Shown here: in pieces, positions 11,911 through 24,770 of the stretch
Layout: the number at the start of each line of letters is the position of its first letter
Position numbering within the stretch: the stretch's first letter is position 1
Assembly (NCBI RefSeq): GCF_022539315.1
Contig: NC_066314.1
Coordinates: forward strand, 63,349,543 to 63,413,542
Direction: 5' to 3'
Length of the DNA stretch: 64,000 bases
Origin: Serinus canaria
Lineage: Eukaryota; Chordata; Aves; Passeriformes; Fringillidae
The notes under the pieces: generated by a model
Told to the model about the DNA's origin: nothing
Database searches by the model: none
The model's input: only the letters and a program-made list of their open reading frames with translations
Position numbers and translations under genes: made by a program

Positions 11911-14900
11911 CCTGCACTGATATGAAAACTTCTTTTGCTCTGAACCTAAACCCCACAAGAATGATGATACACCAGTGACACTGAAATGCTCACAAAGAGT
12001 TTGTATGTGGAGGATAACCTTCCACTGGCACACACTAATAATTTTTTGCTGATGTTGTTTAGTGACTGATATTGCTCTAAGAAGTCAGATTTTCTCAGCC
12101 CAGAGAAGTGATCAGCCATGCCTACAAGGCACCAGAGGAAGGCTTCTGCCACATGAGCAATGTGACTGGTGTGACAGTTCTAGAAGTCTTGTGTTTATAC
12201 TTCAGGTAAAATTTCCTGCTGATCCAGATGCTGGTTCCCAGTATCTTTAATAAATGTTCAGATTAACATCTTGCAGTGCCCAGAAGAAGGCTGATGGCTG
12301 AGCAGTCCAAACAAACAGCACAAAGGTGCTGCCATAAAATGTTCATTATCCAAGCCTCCTCTTGCACACCCACACAACCACACCCATGGATTTGCTCCTG
12401 TGAATGGCTTCAGGGATTTCACTGGAACCTCCAGGGAGATACAATTATACACTGCTTAAATGTTTAAAAGTTCAGGACCTAAGAGGGAATATGGTATGAC
12501 TTAGTGAGGAAAAAAAATGACCAGGAACAGCAGTGATATGGATGTTAGATATCACTTTGTTAGTTTTGTATTAATAAAACAGGGAATTGAGATACCTTGA
12601 TACCTGAATATTTTTATCTCTTTAATGATAAAGATTTAAGCTTTTCCCCATAGTTTAGAAGAGACTTTAGTCTGATACATTTTGTTTTGCTTTCTGTTTC
12701 CTGGATAAGACCATTAAGAAACCTTCTATCAAGGGAATTATTTTATTTGTGTGTATATTAAAATTGAATATTTTCTGTAACTTTTTAATAAAAGCTAGCA
12801 TAAAAAAATATAGGAAGAAAAGAACACACATACCTGGGTTGATATATCCAGGGCTACTATAAAAATAATTATCTTTCAGTGTATCTTCCTAGGGCACTAA
12901 GTCTCAGGTGAGATCACAGTCTTTGATCTGTTACTATTTTCTCCTCAAAACTTTAAACCTATGATAAGTTTCAAAGCTGACAGGAAAAAGGGACCTTGAT
13001 AAAACCATACTGAACCAAAAGGAGAATGTGGCTGTTAAAGAATCTGTTTGATAGGAGACAGACAGACAGACAAGTCAGTACAGACCCCAAGAAAGGTCTG
13101 TGGATCGAGATCGCCCACAGTGCTTGTGTCTCTTGGCTGACAAAACCCTGAAGATAAGGAATTGCTCTATTGGGAAGGAGTTGAGCCTTTCCTAGGGACA
13201 CTGTCCATGAACCAGGTGGTTTCCACGTGGGGATATAACTCCAGTTAAGAGGAACAAGTGACCTGCTTTACAAAACAGATTTTATGCAGAGAGGTCACTC
13301 CCTTGCTCCTCTGTTCACTCCCAAGGAAGTGAGGCCAGATGCAGCACCTTGTTGTGCCTCTTCAGTGAAATTGGATGCCCTGACACACAAAAGGAAAGGA
13401 GAAATGCAGTGCTGACTGAATTCTAATGATTCCCACTGACCCAGCAGTCTTTATCAGATAAAGCTTTTGCAGCCTCCTTACAGCAGTGGCAGCTGAGAGA
13501 GGGGCATGGGATTCACTGCTCTGCTTTGACCCTTTGAACACTAACCTGTGGATATTGTTCCTTCCAATTAAATGCAGAGGAATAATGTAACAGTCTGTTA
13601 AACGCTGGGGATGGAAGCAGCTGCAGAACATGGTCCTGCAGGGGACACAGACAGGTGAATCCACTTGACTCCTGGTGCAAGTGAATGGGGCAGAGGAAGG
13701 GAAGTAATTTAACACCACAGCAGTGAAGCCAGGCTCAGGAGATCACTTTCCTCAGGGCCACCAGGTGGTGAGTGGCTGTAAAGAATGACCCCACCCAGCT
13801 CTGCATGTGGCACCCACCGTTTATAATGCGTGGCCCTAAATATTTATGGAGTGTTATTAAAAAGCTTATGTCACAGCATCCCTTCAGATGCACCAAAGGC
13901 AGGGTAAGGTTACAGGGCTGGCAATGTCAAGCCTTTAGTTGGCTTTTTTGGCAAGATTTACATTGTGTTATTTCTACACTAATGAAAAATCTGGTGTCAG
14001 AAAACTGAAATGAGGATTTCTGTGCCCACCTAGGAACTCTGGCAGCTGTAGAGATTTTAGCAGGTGGCTTTATCATTTTGAATGCATTTGTCAGAGAAAT
14101 ACTTTTCTTTTTTCCTTCTTTCCTCATGATTTCAGCACGTGCTGGCTGACAGAATTAGTACACTCATAAGAGAGGGGATGTGAATGCCAGTTTTTGTCAC
14201 TTAAAGAAATTGCATTGCTCACTGAAACCTTTGGGGTTTTGAGTCAGTTGGTTGCTTGGGGTTTCTCTTCCTTGTTTGTTCGTTTTTCATGTCTGAATGT
14301 GCAATAGTTCTCAGCCTTGAGGAAGATGAGATCAGGGGATGCTGATTAAAAGGGCTGAGTGCCACAAAGTGGTCATGGCCAGCCTGGCATCCCGTGTCAA
14401 GTTGCAGTGTTTGCTTTGTGGTGCTGTCTGGAGTGGATACCACGTGCTGACTTTGCCTTTTGAAACTGGCCATGATGAGTCCAAAGGCAGCTCTCCAAGA
14501 GGAGAATCCACCTGAGCAACACAGGAATTTGAGTCTCCCACAAAGAGGAGGAAAGGTTTTCCTCTCTCTTCTCCTGCCTTGTCCCTATGTTCCTCCCATG
14601 CCTTTCCAGGAAAACAAATGTCTTTCTGAAACAGTGTTCTCATGGCCACCAGATTCCCAGAAAACAATGACAGCAGTAGTGGGTTTTCAACATTTTTTTA
14701 ACTTATACATCCTATTCTCCAGTGAGTATGCAAACCTCTTTCCAAATGTGCACAGCATAAATGAATTTGCTCTCCTTTATGACATTTCCTGGCCTCTTAT
14801 AAATAGTCTGCAGAATCCAGGTTTCTCCAGGCAACAGCTGGAAAACCAAGGAGCCATTCTAAAACCTCCCTGCTTCATTTTTGACAATAATGGCTGTGGA

Positions 14901-15015
14901 TTTGAGTCTTCTGCTTGACTGAACTAAATACTTCTTCCTTAAAACAGTGGCTTCTTAGAAATAGTTGTCAAAATTTTGTTGTAACTGGTATTCATGAGTT
15001 AAATTCTGGCTATAT
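11911..15015. other. Non-coding stretch, no gene seen
   Basis: No supported gene. It contains a short (GACA)n-like microsatellite at about 13056-13072. Open frames on the minus strand at 13362-13718 (118 codons) and on the plus strand at 14460-14918 (152 codons) have no recognisable motifs. Confidence 0.6.
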
Positions 15016-15078
15016 GTAAATAATTTCAGGTCTTCCCTATTGCCTGGAAGCAATAGGGGAAGACCTGAAATTATTTAC
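15016..15078. repeat. Near-perfect inverted repeat (hairpin)
   Basis: The left arm at 15016-15042 (27 nt) and the right arm at 15051-15078 (28 nt) are reverse complements of each other except for one extra base in a C/G run (CCC against GGGG). They are separated by an 8-nt loop, CCTGGAAG. The arms begin and end with GTAAATAATTTCAGG and its complement. Such short-spaced near-perfect palindromes can arise by replication template switching. A transcribed hairpin is possible but nothing else supports it. Confidence 0.92.
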
Positions 15079-15080
15079 AG

Positions 15081-15158
15081 GTCTGAAATTATTTTTGTCA
15101 TACCTGAATACCTGAAATTATTTTTGTCATACCTGAATACCTGAAATTATTTTTGTCA
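15081..15158. repeat. 29-bp tandem repeat, about 2.7 copies
   Basis: Two identical 29-bp units, at 15101-15129 and 15130-15158, each start TACCTGAATACCTGAAATTA and finish with TTTTTGTCA. A partial unit at 15081-15100 precedes them. The repeated word CCTGAAATTATTT is the same one that forms the right arm of the adjacent hairpin, so the tandem array and the palindrome share their source sequence. Confidence 0.95.
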
Positions 15159-18138
15159 TTGTGTTGAGACTGAAACCAGCTGGTGTTAGGGCAGAGTAGT
15201 GGTAGAAATGAAAATCAGGATACTGCTAAATGACTGTAGTATCACTATTTGTTTATCCTGAAATGTGAAAAGAAATCTCAGTTTTATAACTTGGTGAGAA
15301 GAGCACCTGTGTTCTCAGAGGATGCAGCTGATGCTGGGATGAATATTTTTATTAGATGTTGTTTTGAAAGTTAAGGTGTAAGCTAATGTAAGTAATCTCT
15401 TGGACTTTTAACTATGATAAAAATGGATTATTCATTGCCTCCCCTTTGAAGGGTTTTTTAATGTTAGCTATGTTTCTATGTTCTTTTGGCACAAGTGAAA
15501 TTGTGATTATGTAAACATTTAAATTAGCCTCTGGGGCCTTTTACTAATTAATGCAGATGATTGGCTTAGATGTGAGTGGTTTCTTATTTTAGGGAAAGTA
15601 CCATATTCCTCATGGATGGGGAAAGCTGGCATGTCTCATGTGAAGGAAAAGCCCAGGTCCATGCATGTTAAAGGGCAGAAAAGAAAATAAATCAAGTACC
15701 CACAAATCTTTTCTGTGTTCCTGCAAGACTTGAGCACAATCTGAAAAGTCCTTTGAGAAAGATTCATGAGCTGTGTTGCAAACTGGCCCCAGTTTGGATT
15801 TAGTCCTGTGCCAAACCTGTTTGACACTTAGGAAACCTTCAAGAGTCTGAAATCTTCCAACAAGTACCAGACCCCACTTCAGGTCTCATCTGCCTTGTCA
15901 CAATCTTGTTTTTACATAAAGTTTTCCTTCAGATCTGTGGAAGTTGTGACTATAACATATCTGCTGCTGTAGGTCTTCTTGACATGTCCTTACCTTATTA
16001 TTTTTTTCAATACTCTCCTGCTGGCTTTTTTTGGTGTGGGATTTTGAAGGACTGAATGAGAAAGATTTCTGAGGCTCTTTTTTTTTTTGTTGTTGTTGTA
16101 TCAACTAAACTAAAAATTATTGAGTTTAACACTGGCTTTGAAATTTTGCTTCCCAAAAGAATGTTTGGAAACCAGGTTTGAAACTGCAAATTTTGCATGG
16201 CTACAGTGAAAAAAAATTCTTATCAATTCTGCTTCAGGACTTCCATTTTGCAGCAGCAATCTAGGAGGTAAGTTTTGACACTTCCTACACTTTAATCTGT
16301 GTTTTCACTTGCTCAGTTTACAGAACAAATGCTTCTTGTAATACATACAGAAATAAAAATGCACACTACCATTATTCACTTCCCTCATGACAGCCTGAGA
16401 CTGATTAGTTCTAAACTGTTCTGAGGCAGTTGTGCTGTATTTAAACTGGAGTGAGCTGTTAAAGATTTGCTCTGCTGTATTTTTCCAGAGTTTTTCTGCC
16501 ATGAGACAGGAATACTTGATGGTCTGACTCGGAATTTGAATATTTTACCCCATGACATTAAAAGCAAAGGTGAAGGTATTAGTGAACAGAGCTTTGTTTT
16601 AGGGCAAAGGGCAACATATCAAGACATTACCTAACAAATAAAAATGGAGTCTTTCACCTTATTTGTAAAAGAAAATGGTGAAGATTTACTTTTTAGAATG
16701 ATTGTAACACACATGTAGTGCTGTTTTATGTCTCCAGCAAAGTATAACAGATGGACTGTGGGTTTATTGGGAAAAAAAAGTGTGCTGAAAGATTTTTATT
16801 ATGTGAGAAAGAGAGAACAAAACCCAAGGAAACATCTGGACAATTAATCTCTCAAATCTTTGTATATAACATGAAGAAAAATCCTGAAATATTTCAGAAG
16901 TCTTGCTCAGAAACAAATTAACTATTGTTAGCAAAGCACAATAAGTTACCATCCTTCATGTGAAAAGATCTTTGTAATTAATAATTAATTGATGCCACTT
17001 TGCTCTTCACCCCTGGGAAAACAAAGAACAGGGAGGGGTAGCCTGTTCCTCCTGAGGTTTCTGGTGTGTCATTATAAAGTGATGAATCACTTTCACTGAA
17101 GCTGAGCTGATTTGTCATCTCCCAAGGAAGCAAATGTCATTGTGGGGGAAAAAAGGTTCTTTACCTGTTATTCAGGCCTGTGTGGTGTCTGGTTTCTGAT
17201 CTGGACCCAAACATCTGGCAGCCCTGCCACCTCTCCCTGCCACGTGTGCACAATGTGCACTTCTGCTTTGTGGCTCTCCCTGTGGGGAGGGCTTGGCTGC
17301 TCATTTTAAAGCTGCACAGTGACAGGTGAGCAGGGAAATTGGTGCTTTTTGTCTGCCTGGTGAAACATTATCTTTTTTTGAGAGGGCAGGCTGCTGTTTC
17401 AAGGGGTGGTTCTCAGAGCTGTGGGGCCCTTGAGCTGTTCTGCACAGGAAAGGAAAGGGGAGGTTGCCCTCCACACCTGCTGGCTGTTTCCCCCTGTGTT
17501 GTTTTTCCCTGTGACCCTGGGGCAGGGAACAGCCCCAGATCAAACCATCCACACCCTCATTTCTCTGCCCTTACTTGGGATCTTACTGTATTGATTTCCT
17601 CTCCCTCAGCTTTACATATTTTAGGAAATGGGGAAGAGGTCCATTCATTGGTTTACCTCCTTCTACCCTCTGAATTCTGGTGTTGGCTTCCCCTCCTCCA
17701 CTGGGGGTTTTCTGGGGATATTAATTCAAACACTACTAGAAATGTGTACTTTGGCCTTTCTCCTGCTGCCCCAGCCAAAAAAGAGCACAGATATTTTTGC
17801 TGCACCATTTCAGAACAGCTCTCTCTCTGGACTGGGGCTCCTTTTCCATCTGTAACTGTGGCAGCTCCAAAGCAGGAACACAAAGGAAATGATAACCAAA
17901 TCCCACCAATAAATCATTCCCACAGTGCAGCCTGAGTTATGGCCAAAGCTGGGAAATCAAGCTCCTTGCTGAAGCTCAGGCTCATGGTTTGTGACCAGCC
18001 TGGGCTATTGTAGGTCTGGAAGTTTGGTAACAACACCTGCCTTTATATACCCTTTGAATATTACTTTTTTGTTATTATTTTTTAAATGATGAATGAAGTA
18101 AACTCTCTATGGAGAGGAATGTAGAATTATTTTAGGCT
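15159..18138. other. Non-coding stretch, no gene seen
   Basis: It contains a T tract passing into (TTG)n at about 16077-16098. A GC-richer patch at 17.2-17.9 kb holds the longest open frame of the window (17339-17935, plus, 198 codons). Other frames and the opposite strand are also open there and no domain is recognisable, so I do not call it a gene. Confidence 0.6.
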
Positions 18139-18189
18139 TTTGGTTTGTTTGTGGTTTTTTATTTGTTTGGTTTGCAGGGTTTTTTTAGT
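18139..18189. repeat. G/T-rich low-complexity tract
   Basis: The plus strand is dominated by T and G with repeated TTTGTTTGG words. It is similar in style to the tracts at 2884-2940 and 27605-27659. Confidence 0.7.
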
Positions 18190-19879
18190 TCTTTTTAGTC
18201 AATCTAACAGATAGGAAAACCTCTAAATACATAGGCTTTAAAAATAGTATGGTTCTCTCCAGGCTCTTGAAAATGGAACTATTTCCAATAACCTGATTTA
18301 CAGTGCCCAGTATTTATATGATCTTCCCCATCCAGCTTATCTGTTGCCAAATACTGTCCAAAAATGGACTGTCCAAAAATTCCTTGGTGGCAAAGCATTT
18401 TTAATCAGACTGTTGAAGATCTGGTTTTGGTAGAACACTTATTTCATGTCAGCTGCAATACTGCTCAATATGGTGTTGCAATTAGGGCTTCTTGAAACAA
18501 AATTAGGACAGTCATAAAATTAGGATAATATCTAGTGCCATCAAAAGAATCTGAAATTTAATTAAAGAGTAGCAGTCTTTGAAAAACTTCTGTTGTTATA
18601 TTAGCAATAAATTCTACTTTGATTTTGTCTTGCATGAAGACAGAAAACAAAATCTAAAATTCTGTAGAAAAATGTACCTGGGTGTTTCCCTCTGGGAATG
18701 ATTTGCTGGTTTGAGTCCTGCCATGAGTGATGATCTCAAATGAATCAAAGAAGGTTTATCATGTTCCCACCAGTGATTTAGGGAAAAAAAAAAAAACAAA
18801 CATTTTTGGTTCTGTTTCCAGATAAGCTGTCACATTGTGGAGGCTCTGCAGAGACTGAAATGAGAGAAATCAATAGTGTGTGATTCTTGATTCTGTTGTG
18901 GAGTTGCTGCAGGATGTCATCCCAGGATTCTCAACTTGTCACATCTGCCATGGGACGTGACAGCAGCTTTTTTACTGTAGCTGTGTGCTTGTAAATGCTG
19001 TGCATTTCTTTTCAGCATCTTATCCAGAAATGCAATATTTGTAGTGGAAACACTGTATCTCTGGAGTACACTGTGTAATACCAAGCACATTCAAGTCAGA
19101 TATGATTCACTGCTTCTGTTACATTCTGCTTTTCTGTAATTCTTATTTGCTGTAGCACTGGTGCACTGCACTCCAGTCTCCACTGTAGTCAGAGCTGCAC
19201 AAACACATAAAAATGCTGTTTCTCTGAAAGAGCCTTTTTCCATACCAAAATGGGCCTCCAGCCCCAGTGGGCTTCCTCATTTTGCAGAAACCCATTCTCT
19301 TGCATGAAGTGAACAAATTCTTTGAGTTTGAAACTCCACCAGATCTCTCTTTACAGCATAGATTCTTTAGCTTTTTATTGCTGCAGTAAATTGGGGCAGC
19401 TCCATCAAACTGATGGGATTTGTGTCTGCTTTAAAAATGAACAGAGATGAAAAATGCATAACTATCACATATAATAATGGCATTGGAAGGATATCAGGGG
19501 TTCAAATGCCATAATTCAGAGGCTGGAGGTTCACTGTATGTTCAAGTTTTTGTGTGTAACCCAGTCTTTAACTGCAGAATTAGCATTTTTCAGTAGAATA
19601 TTTGCCTGGGGTTGTATGAAAATGCATGTTTTTAACAGGTATTTCCTCATTTCTGAAGGCTTGGCTTGGGCACAATATTATTCCCTTGACAAAAGTGCTT
19701 TTATTTATGTCTGTCTTAAAATGTAAATTCCAGTAGCTATGTTGTCCAGTCAATATTCTTTAACTCTCCTTATCACATTCCCATTTTTTTTAATGCTGCA
19801 TCTCAGGTTCCTATCAAGTGTTGAAAGTGGAGTCTTTGAAAGAAAGCATATCAGCAAGCAATACAACCCCCAACTTCCC
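18190..19879. other. Non-coding stretch, no gene seen
   Basis: No gene recognised. It contains a small tandem duplication of CTGTCCAAAAAT around 18355-18381 and an A13 run at 18784-18796. Confidence 0.6.
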
Positions 19880-19983
19880 ATAAAAAACCAAAACTAAACA
19901 AAAAAACCACCCCCCCCCCCAAAACAACCTGAAAAAAAAACAAACCAAAAAAACCTCACCCAAAACCACCAAGAAAACAAAAC
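19880..19983. repeat. A/C-rich low-complexity tract with C11 run
   Basis: About 100 bp are almost entirely A and C on the plus strand, with a C11 run at 19910-19920 flanked by AAAACAA, CAAACCAAAA and CCAAAACC words. The strand asymmetry is nearly complete, so the minus strand reads as a G/T tract. An open frame on the minus strand across it is a composition artefact. Confidence 0.85.
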
Positions 19984-22900
19984 AAGAGAGTTTACTGGTA
20001 CTTAAAGTCTCCAATTTCATTAAACCCATGAATGGAGCAAGAATACAGTAGCTATAGAGAATATAATTTTGCTTCTCTCTCTCTGGTTTAGCTATTTTTG
20101 TGTTCCTGTTTCACAACTGTCTGTGTGGTTCCAGTGGTTGTTAATATTTTGGTTTATAAAATTATTATTATTATTTCAGAGCCTGTCAGATGTTTGGTGG
20201 GGAAGTCACCATGAGGGGAAAGTGTTGGCAGAAGGATCTCAACACTCTGCTCTTTATCCTTTGTGGGTGTGTTTCTAGCATAGCCACCCTGCACTTCAAA
20301 AAAAATAAACACTAATAACAACTTTTACTTTCTGCCACATTTCTTAGTATTCATTAATAGTAATTAGGCAAGGCTGTGCTTAAAATCATGTTCTTTCAGA
20401 AGCATAAACCTGTCTTGAATTGCAACCTTGTGAAGATTTACAACTTTTAGGAATATGCAGGTTTCCAGAGCACGTTTTGGGAGAATCCTGCTTGGCACTC
20501 AGTAACCAAAACACTTCAAATCAATGATACTTTTAGAACCATTGGGCAGAATTTGCTTGTTTTCTCTGTTTTTTCTGGTTTCTGTGTGCTAGTATCAGTG
20601 GGACAGTGTTATATGATTCCAGGCGTAGGGATTTTTTGGCACAATAAAATTTAATTTTTTTTAATTTCATTTTCCAACAATCCCAACAGCTACTGCCAAT
20701 TTGTGTCACTTGGAAACTGAGCTACTCAACCATAATATTTTCATATTATTGCTTTGGCTTAGGATGTTCCTAGCTTGCATTAGGCAAGCTGGATATGAAG
20801 TCAAGTGAGGGAATTGAAGAAAAAGAAGTTTAGAAGAATGGTTAAAGTTAATTTAAGATAAATCATGGACCTCACTTTTGAGGAGGTAAAGAATTTCTTG
20901 AAGGATTGAACTGGATTTTAGCTGTTTGTTGCTATGCTCTGTTTGCCACCAAGCTGAAACTTTGGCTTCCAGCCCCTTCTGGGTTATTGTGTTGGAAGGA
21001 GTCACCTGCTGTGTCAGGGACATCTGGGTAAAGCTTAAGGATTTGACTGAAGGGGATGCTGACTGGTGCTTTGAACAGTCTACATGAGAGGTGCTGCTGC
21101 TTAGGCTTTTGTAATTTTTAAATTTTTGCTACTGATAAGTTTTTTGGTGATGTGAAAGGTGAATCTCCTTTTTCTCTGCTGTTTCTGGGCTAAGAGTTGC
21201 TTTAAACCTCTGTGTGGAAGTGGAGAGAGGGGGAGGCAAAGGGAAAGAGAAGTATAATTTCATGTTTTTTGTACCTTAACCTCTGTGTGTCAGACTGCTC
21301 CAACACTTCCACCTGTAACCTGAGTTATTTGTGAAGAGTTAATTCCACTGCTGCAGACTGTGATCTAGGAGCAGATTATTTACTAATACAGATTTCCTGT
21401 CATCAGTGGATGCAGCAACTGGACCTTCCAGTGACATTTGCATTTGCCTCAGCTTTTCAAGGCTCTCTTTCTGGTTGGGAAGCTCAGCTTCTGATGCCCC
21501 ATGAAAATAAAAAAAAAGGTAAAATAATTAATAGTCTAGAAGTGTGTGCTGTCAAATTCCTGGTTTCTGTGGGGTATCACGCATATGAGTGAGCTGGACT
21601 GAGTTCAGTTCCCACTTTGTGAGCTGACCAAGGCCAGATTCTCTCAACTCCCATCAAGCAAAGGTTAATAATAAACCAAGAACTCATCAGTCTTGTTTCT
21701 TCATGGCCAGTGGTAATTCCCACTTTTCAGGCTATCCTTTGTGAGATGTCCAGAAAAGAGGAAGGTATTTCCAGAAGAAGAACAGATTCTGGATGAGTGG
21801 CTGGTGAATTCCCTTGGAGCCCCTGCCTGATGTGATGAGGGATTGTCTGTGTCTGCTCATTAACTGGAGGAAGAAATTATTATTGCAGGAGCCCTGAAAA
21901 TAGAACTGAGAAATTCAAGGAAGCCAAGTGGTGTCTGGTGTAATTTAAATTTCTTTTACCTTTCCCATTTGCTGGTTTGGCCCTTTTTTGTGTGTGTAGA
22001 AAGGGCAGGAGGAGTGAGGGGGGAAAAGGGGTCTTGTACACACTGAAATATTGAATAATTTCAATTACTGACAAGACCTGTAGGAGAACCATTGTCTGCT
22101 GGAAAATCCAGTGTCTACAAAATCGACTTTTTCCATGTGAGAGCCTGAAATGCTGCCAAAACACAGCAGGAAACCCAAATTACAGGATATTGTTTCAGGT
22201 CAGTTTGGTGCCCATTAGAATTTAGTTGAATACGTTGCAAACATTTCGTTTTAAAACAACTTAATATACCTGCTTTTTCCAAGCAGTACATTTCCCTCCA
22301 AGGCCTGAAATCCAAGCTGCTTTTGTTTCCTGAAGCCTGAGCTGACCAGAGGGCTAATTCTGACATAAAATAACAGTTTTCCTTTAACCAGTCTTGGTTG
22401 TAACATAACATGGTTAGTCTTGTGCAATTCATCATGGAGTTACACAACTGGAATTTATTAAGGGAGATACAGAAAGCCTAACATAAATGAGATCTAAACT
22501 GGAACTTCTTTTCTCTTTCTCAATGGGAAATGCATTTTAATGTTGAGATTAACTCAGCTGAAGTGTTTTGTGTCAGCTCAATAAATTGAAAATGAGATGC
22601 TTTTATTTAAAAATTATAAAAATATATGAATGCTGATAGCAAGAGAAATACAAGTAAAAATTCCCTTGGCCTCTAGAAACTCTCCATGTTTGGTTTTTTT
22701 TTTTTTTTCTGGTTTTCCTGGTATCCAAAATCACCTTAAAATTGTGAGAGAAAATAAATGCATAGGCTTTATTTGACATTACTGCAATAAAATTACGTGT
22801 GTTTTGAAATATCAAAGCTTCTCAATGAAGAAAGGAAGTTTGAATATTGACCATGGATGTTGAAATTCAGGCACAGTATGGAGAGCATAGGTGTGATGTA

Positions 22901-24534
22901 GGGAGGCATCTGAGGGGTTTCCTTCAGCCCACAGGCAGCAATTTTTTGTGAAGGCAGACACAGCTGGATGAGGTGGAGATGAAATGTTAATTTGTAAGCA
23001 CTTCTGTGCTGTGTTTATTTCCACATAGATGTTCTCATACTGATACAGAGATCTGGAGACCTTCCTGAAGACAAGGGCAGAACAGTGGATCTGTCTAATC
23101 ATGGTCTGGGAATTTAACTCCATCTTGTTCCCCTCCGCTTTCCTCTCTTAGCACAATTCCCTCAGTTTGCTCATTTTTGCATTAAAGCTCCATTGCTTTA
23201 GTAACATAATATTGGTGTCCAACTGCCAAAGCAAATGTAGGGTGTAGATTTTCATAAGTCAGAGCTCTGGAAGCTTTTATTGGATTAACTATTCCAAAGC
23301 AACACAAGAGTTGCATGGTAAAACCTTTGCGTGCTCCTTTTACCGCATACGCTTCCAAGGGGAACGTGGGGGGTTATTTATATGTTGTGGTCAAAAATTG
23401 CATTAGCACTTGCTGCTTCAGCAGACTCCTTGGGTTTTGCTGGCATTCTCCTCTGATTATCCCCACACAGTAAAATACAATGAAGGGCTTTTGGGGACGT
23501 TTCAGCACATCAGTTCTCAGTTTTATCCAAAGGGCCGTCCGGTGCCATGGAAGGAAGGACACCTTCCAACCTTCCAAGGCTTTTGTTCACACGGTAGCAG
23601 TGGGCAATTCCCAAAGGGCCAGCAAAACCCAGTCATAACATCAGCCTGGAGCTGGGCAGATCCCTCACCACTGCCAGAAAGGATCATTCTGATGGGCTGT
23701 TGGAGCCATTCTTCAGTGCCAGGGCTCTGTGATAACACCATTCAGGCCGTGTCTGGGCTGGGCCGGGGTTGTTGTTGTAGCTCCTGGGGTGGAAGTCAGC
23801 TGTGGCCTGACCTGTGTCAATAAAGGCCCAGCACAAGCAGAGGGCTTGGTGTGTCACCAGCCATGTTGTCATGGACTCTTTGTTTTCCCCTCTGGTGGCT
23901 GCTGAGGTCAGACGTCAGTCTGGGGGCACACGGAGAAGGCTCTGATGGCCAGAGGTTACCTCATGAAAGGACTATGTGCTGTGCTAATAGTGGCTTTCCC
24001 AGTGTTGCTTTAGGTAAACCCTTGCTTTTTCTGGCCTAGTCATAACACTGAAACACTTCCTGTTCATTCTGAGCTTCCATCCACGGTGCCTGGAGCAGAG
24101 ACTGATGGAGTGGCCATGCCTCTGAGCCTATTTCCTGCCTTCTTGTTTGCTGCAGCTTCTAAATTGGTGTTCTGATGATAGTGGCACGGGGGCATTGGAA
24201 GGGACAGAGGAAGAGAAAGAGGAGCAAGTTGGCTGCTTCTCTTCCTGCCTCTTCCCACTCTCTGAAAGGGCTCTGCTGAGAGGCAGTGAGCTAACTTAAG
24301 AAATGTGGTGTTATCCTGGGCCACACCCTTTCCATGGAAAACCATGTGTCAGAGCTGCAGAGATGCCTCTCCCCACAGAGCAGTCTGCCCAGGCTTCCCC
24401 ACGTATCCTGGGATGACCTCTCACAGGCAGCACACACTGTGGTCCCTTGCTGTCCTTCTGATGCCTTAAGTTTTAGCTTTGTTATTTTCAGATTCTGCAC
24501 TGCATTAGTGTAGAACTCTGAACTCCATATGGGG
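19984..24534. other. Non-coding stretch with a CpG-enriched part
   Basis: No gene recognised. A T15 run lies at 22694-22708. Between about 23325 and 23960 there are roughly a dozen CpG dinucleotides, clearly more than in the surrounding CpG-depleted sequence. That part also has several overlapping open frames on both strands. It falls short of a CpG island and I cannot assign it to a repeat family. Confidence 0.5.
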
Positions 24535-24716
24535 TGTTAGTGAGCTCTCTCCACATTTTGGTCGGGCAAAACAATCCTTCCAGGCCTGAGAACCAAGAAC
24601 ACCCTGTGCCTCAGGCCCTGAAAAGTGGAAACAAAAGTGAATCAAGGGGAGCAAACTGGGGGTACATGACTTCATTACCTGAAGCTTTAATTGGAGAATT
24701 AACCCCTGATATGCAA

Positions 24717-24770
24717 ACAGACCAAACATATCTGTCTGATATTCAAGCAGACCAAACTTATATCTGTCTG
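24717..24770 (+). repeat. Two-copy tandem duplication inside the LTR
   Basis: The word CAGACCAAAC followed by A/T-rich bases and ATCTGTCTG occurs twice about 30 bp apart (24717-24738 and 24747-24770). The related LTR at 54.6-55.0 kb shows only one corresponding GGACCAAAACTTAT segment, so this is probably a duplication in this copy or subfamily. Confidence 0.7.

Noticed and set aside
14460..14918. 152-codon open frame, plus strand
   Set aside because: No recognisable motif or family, no promoter or splice context. The length is expected by chance in 64 kb read in six frames.
15081..15158. Possible CRISPR array
   Set aside because: The units are directly adjacent with no spacers, and the sequence context is vertebrate. 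It is a simple tandem repeat.
17339..17935. 198-codon open frame, plus strand, the longest in the window
   Set aside because: Overlapping frames and the opposite strand are also open in this GC-richer patch. No domain, signal peptide or splice context is visible, and the composition is arbitrary.
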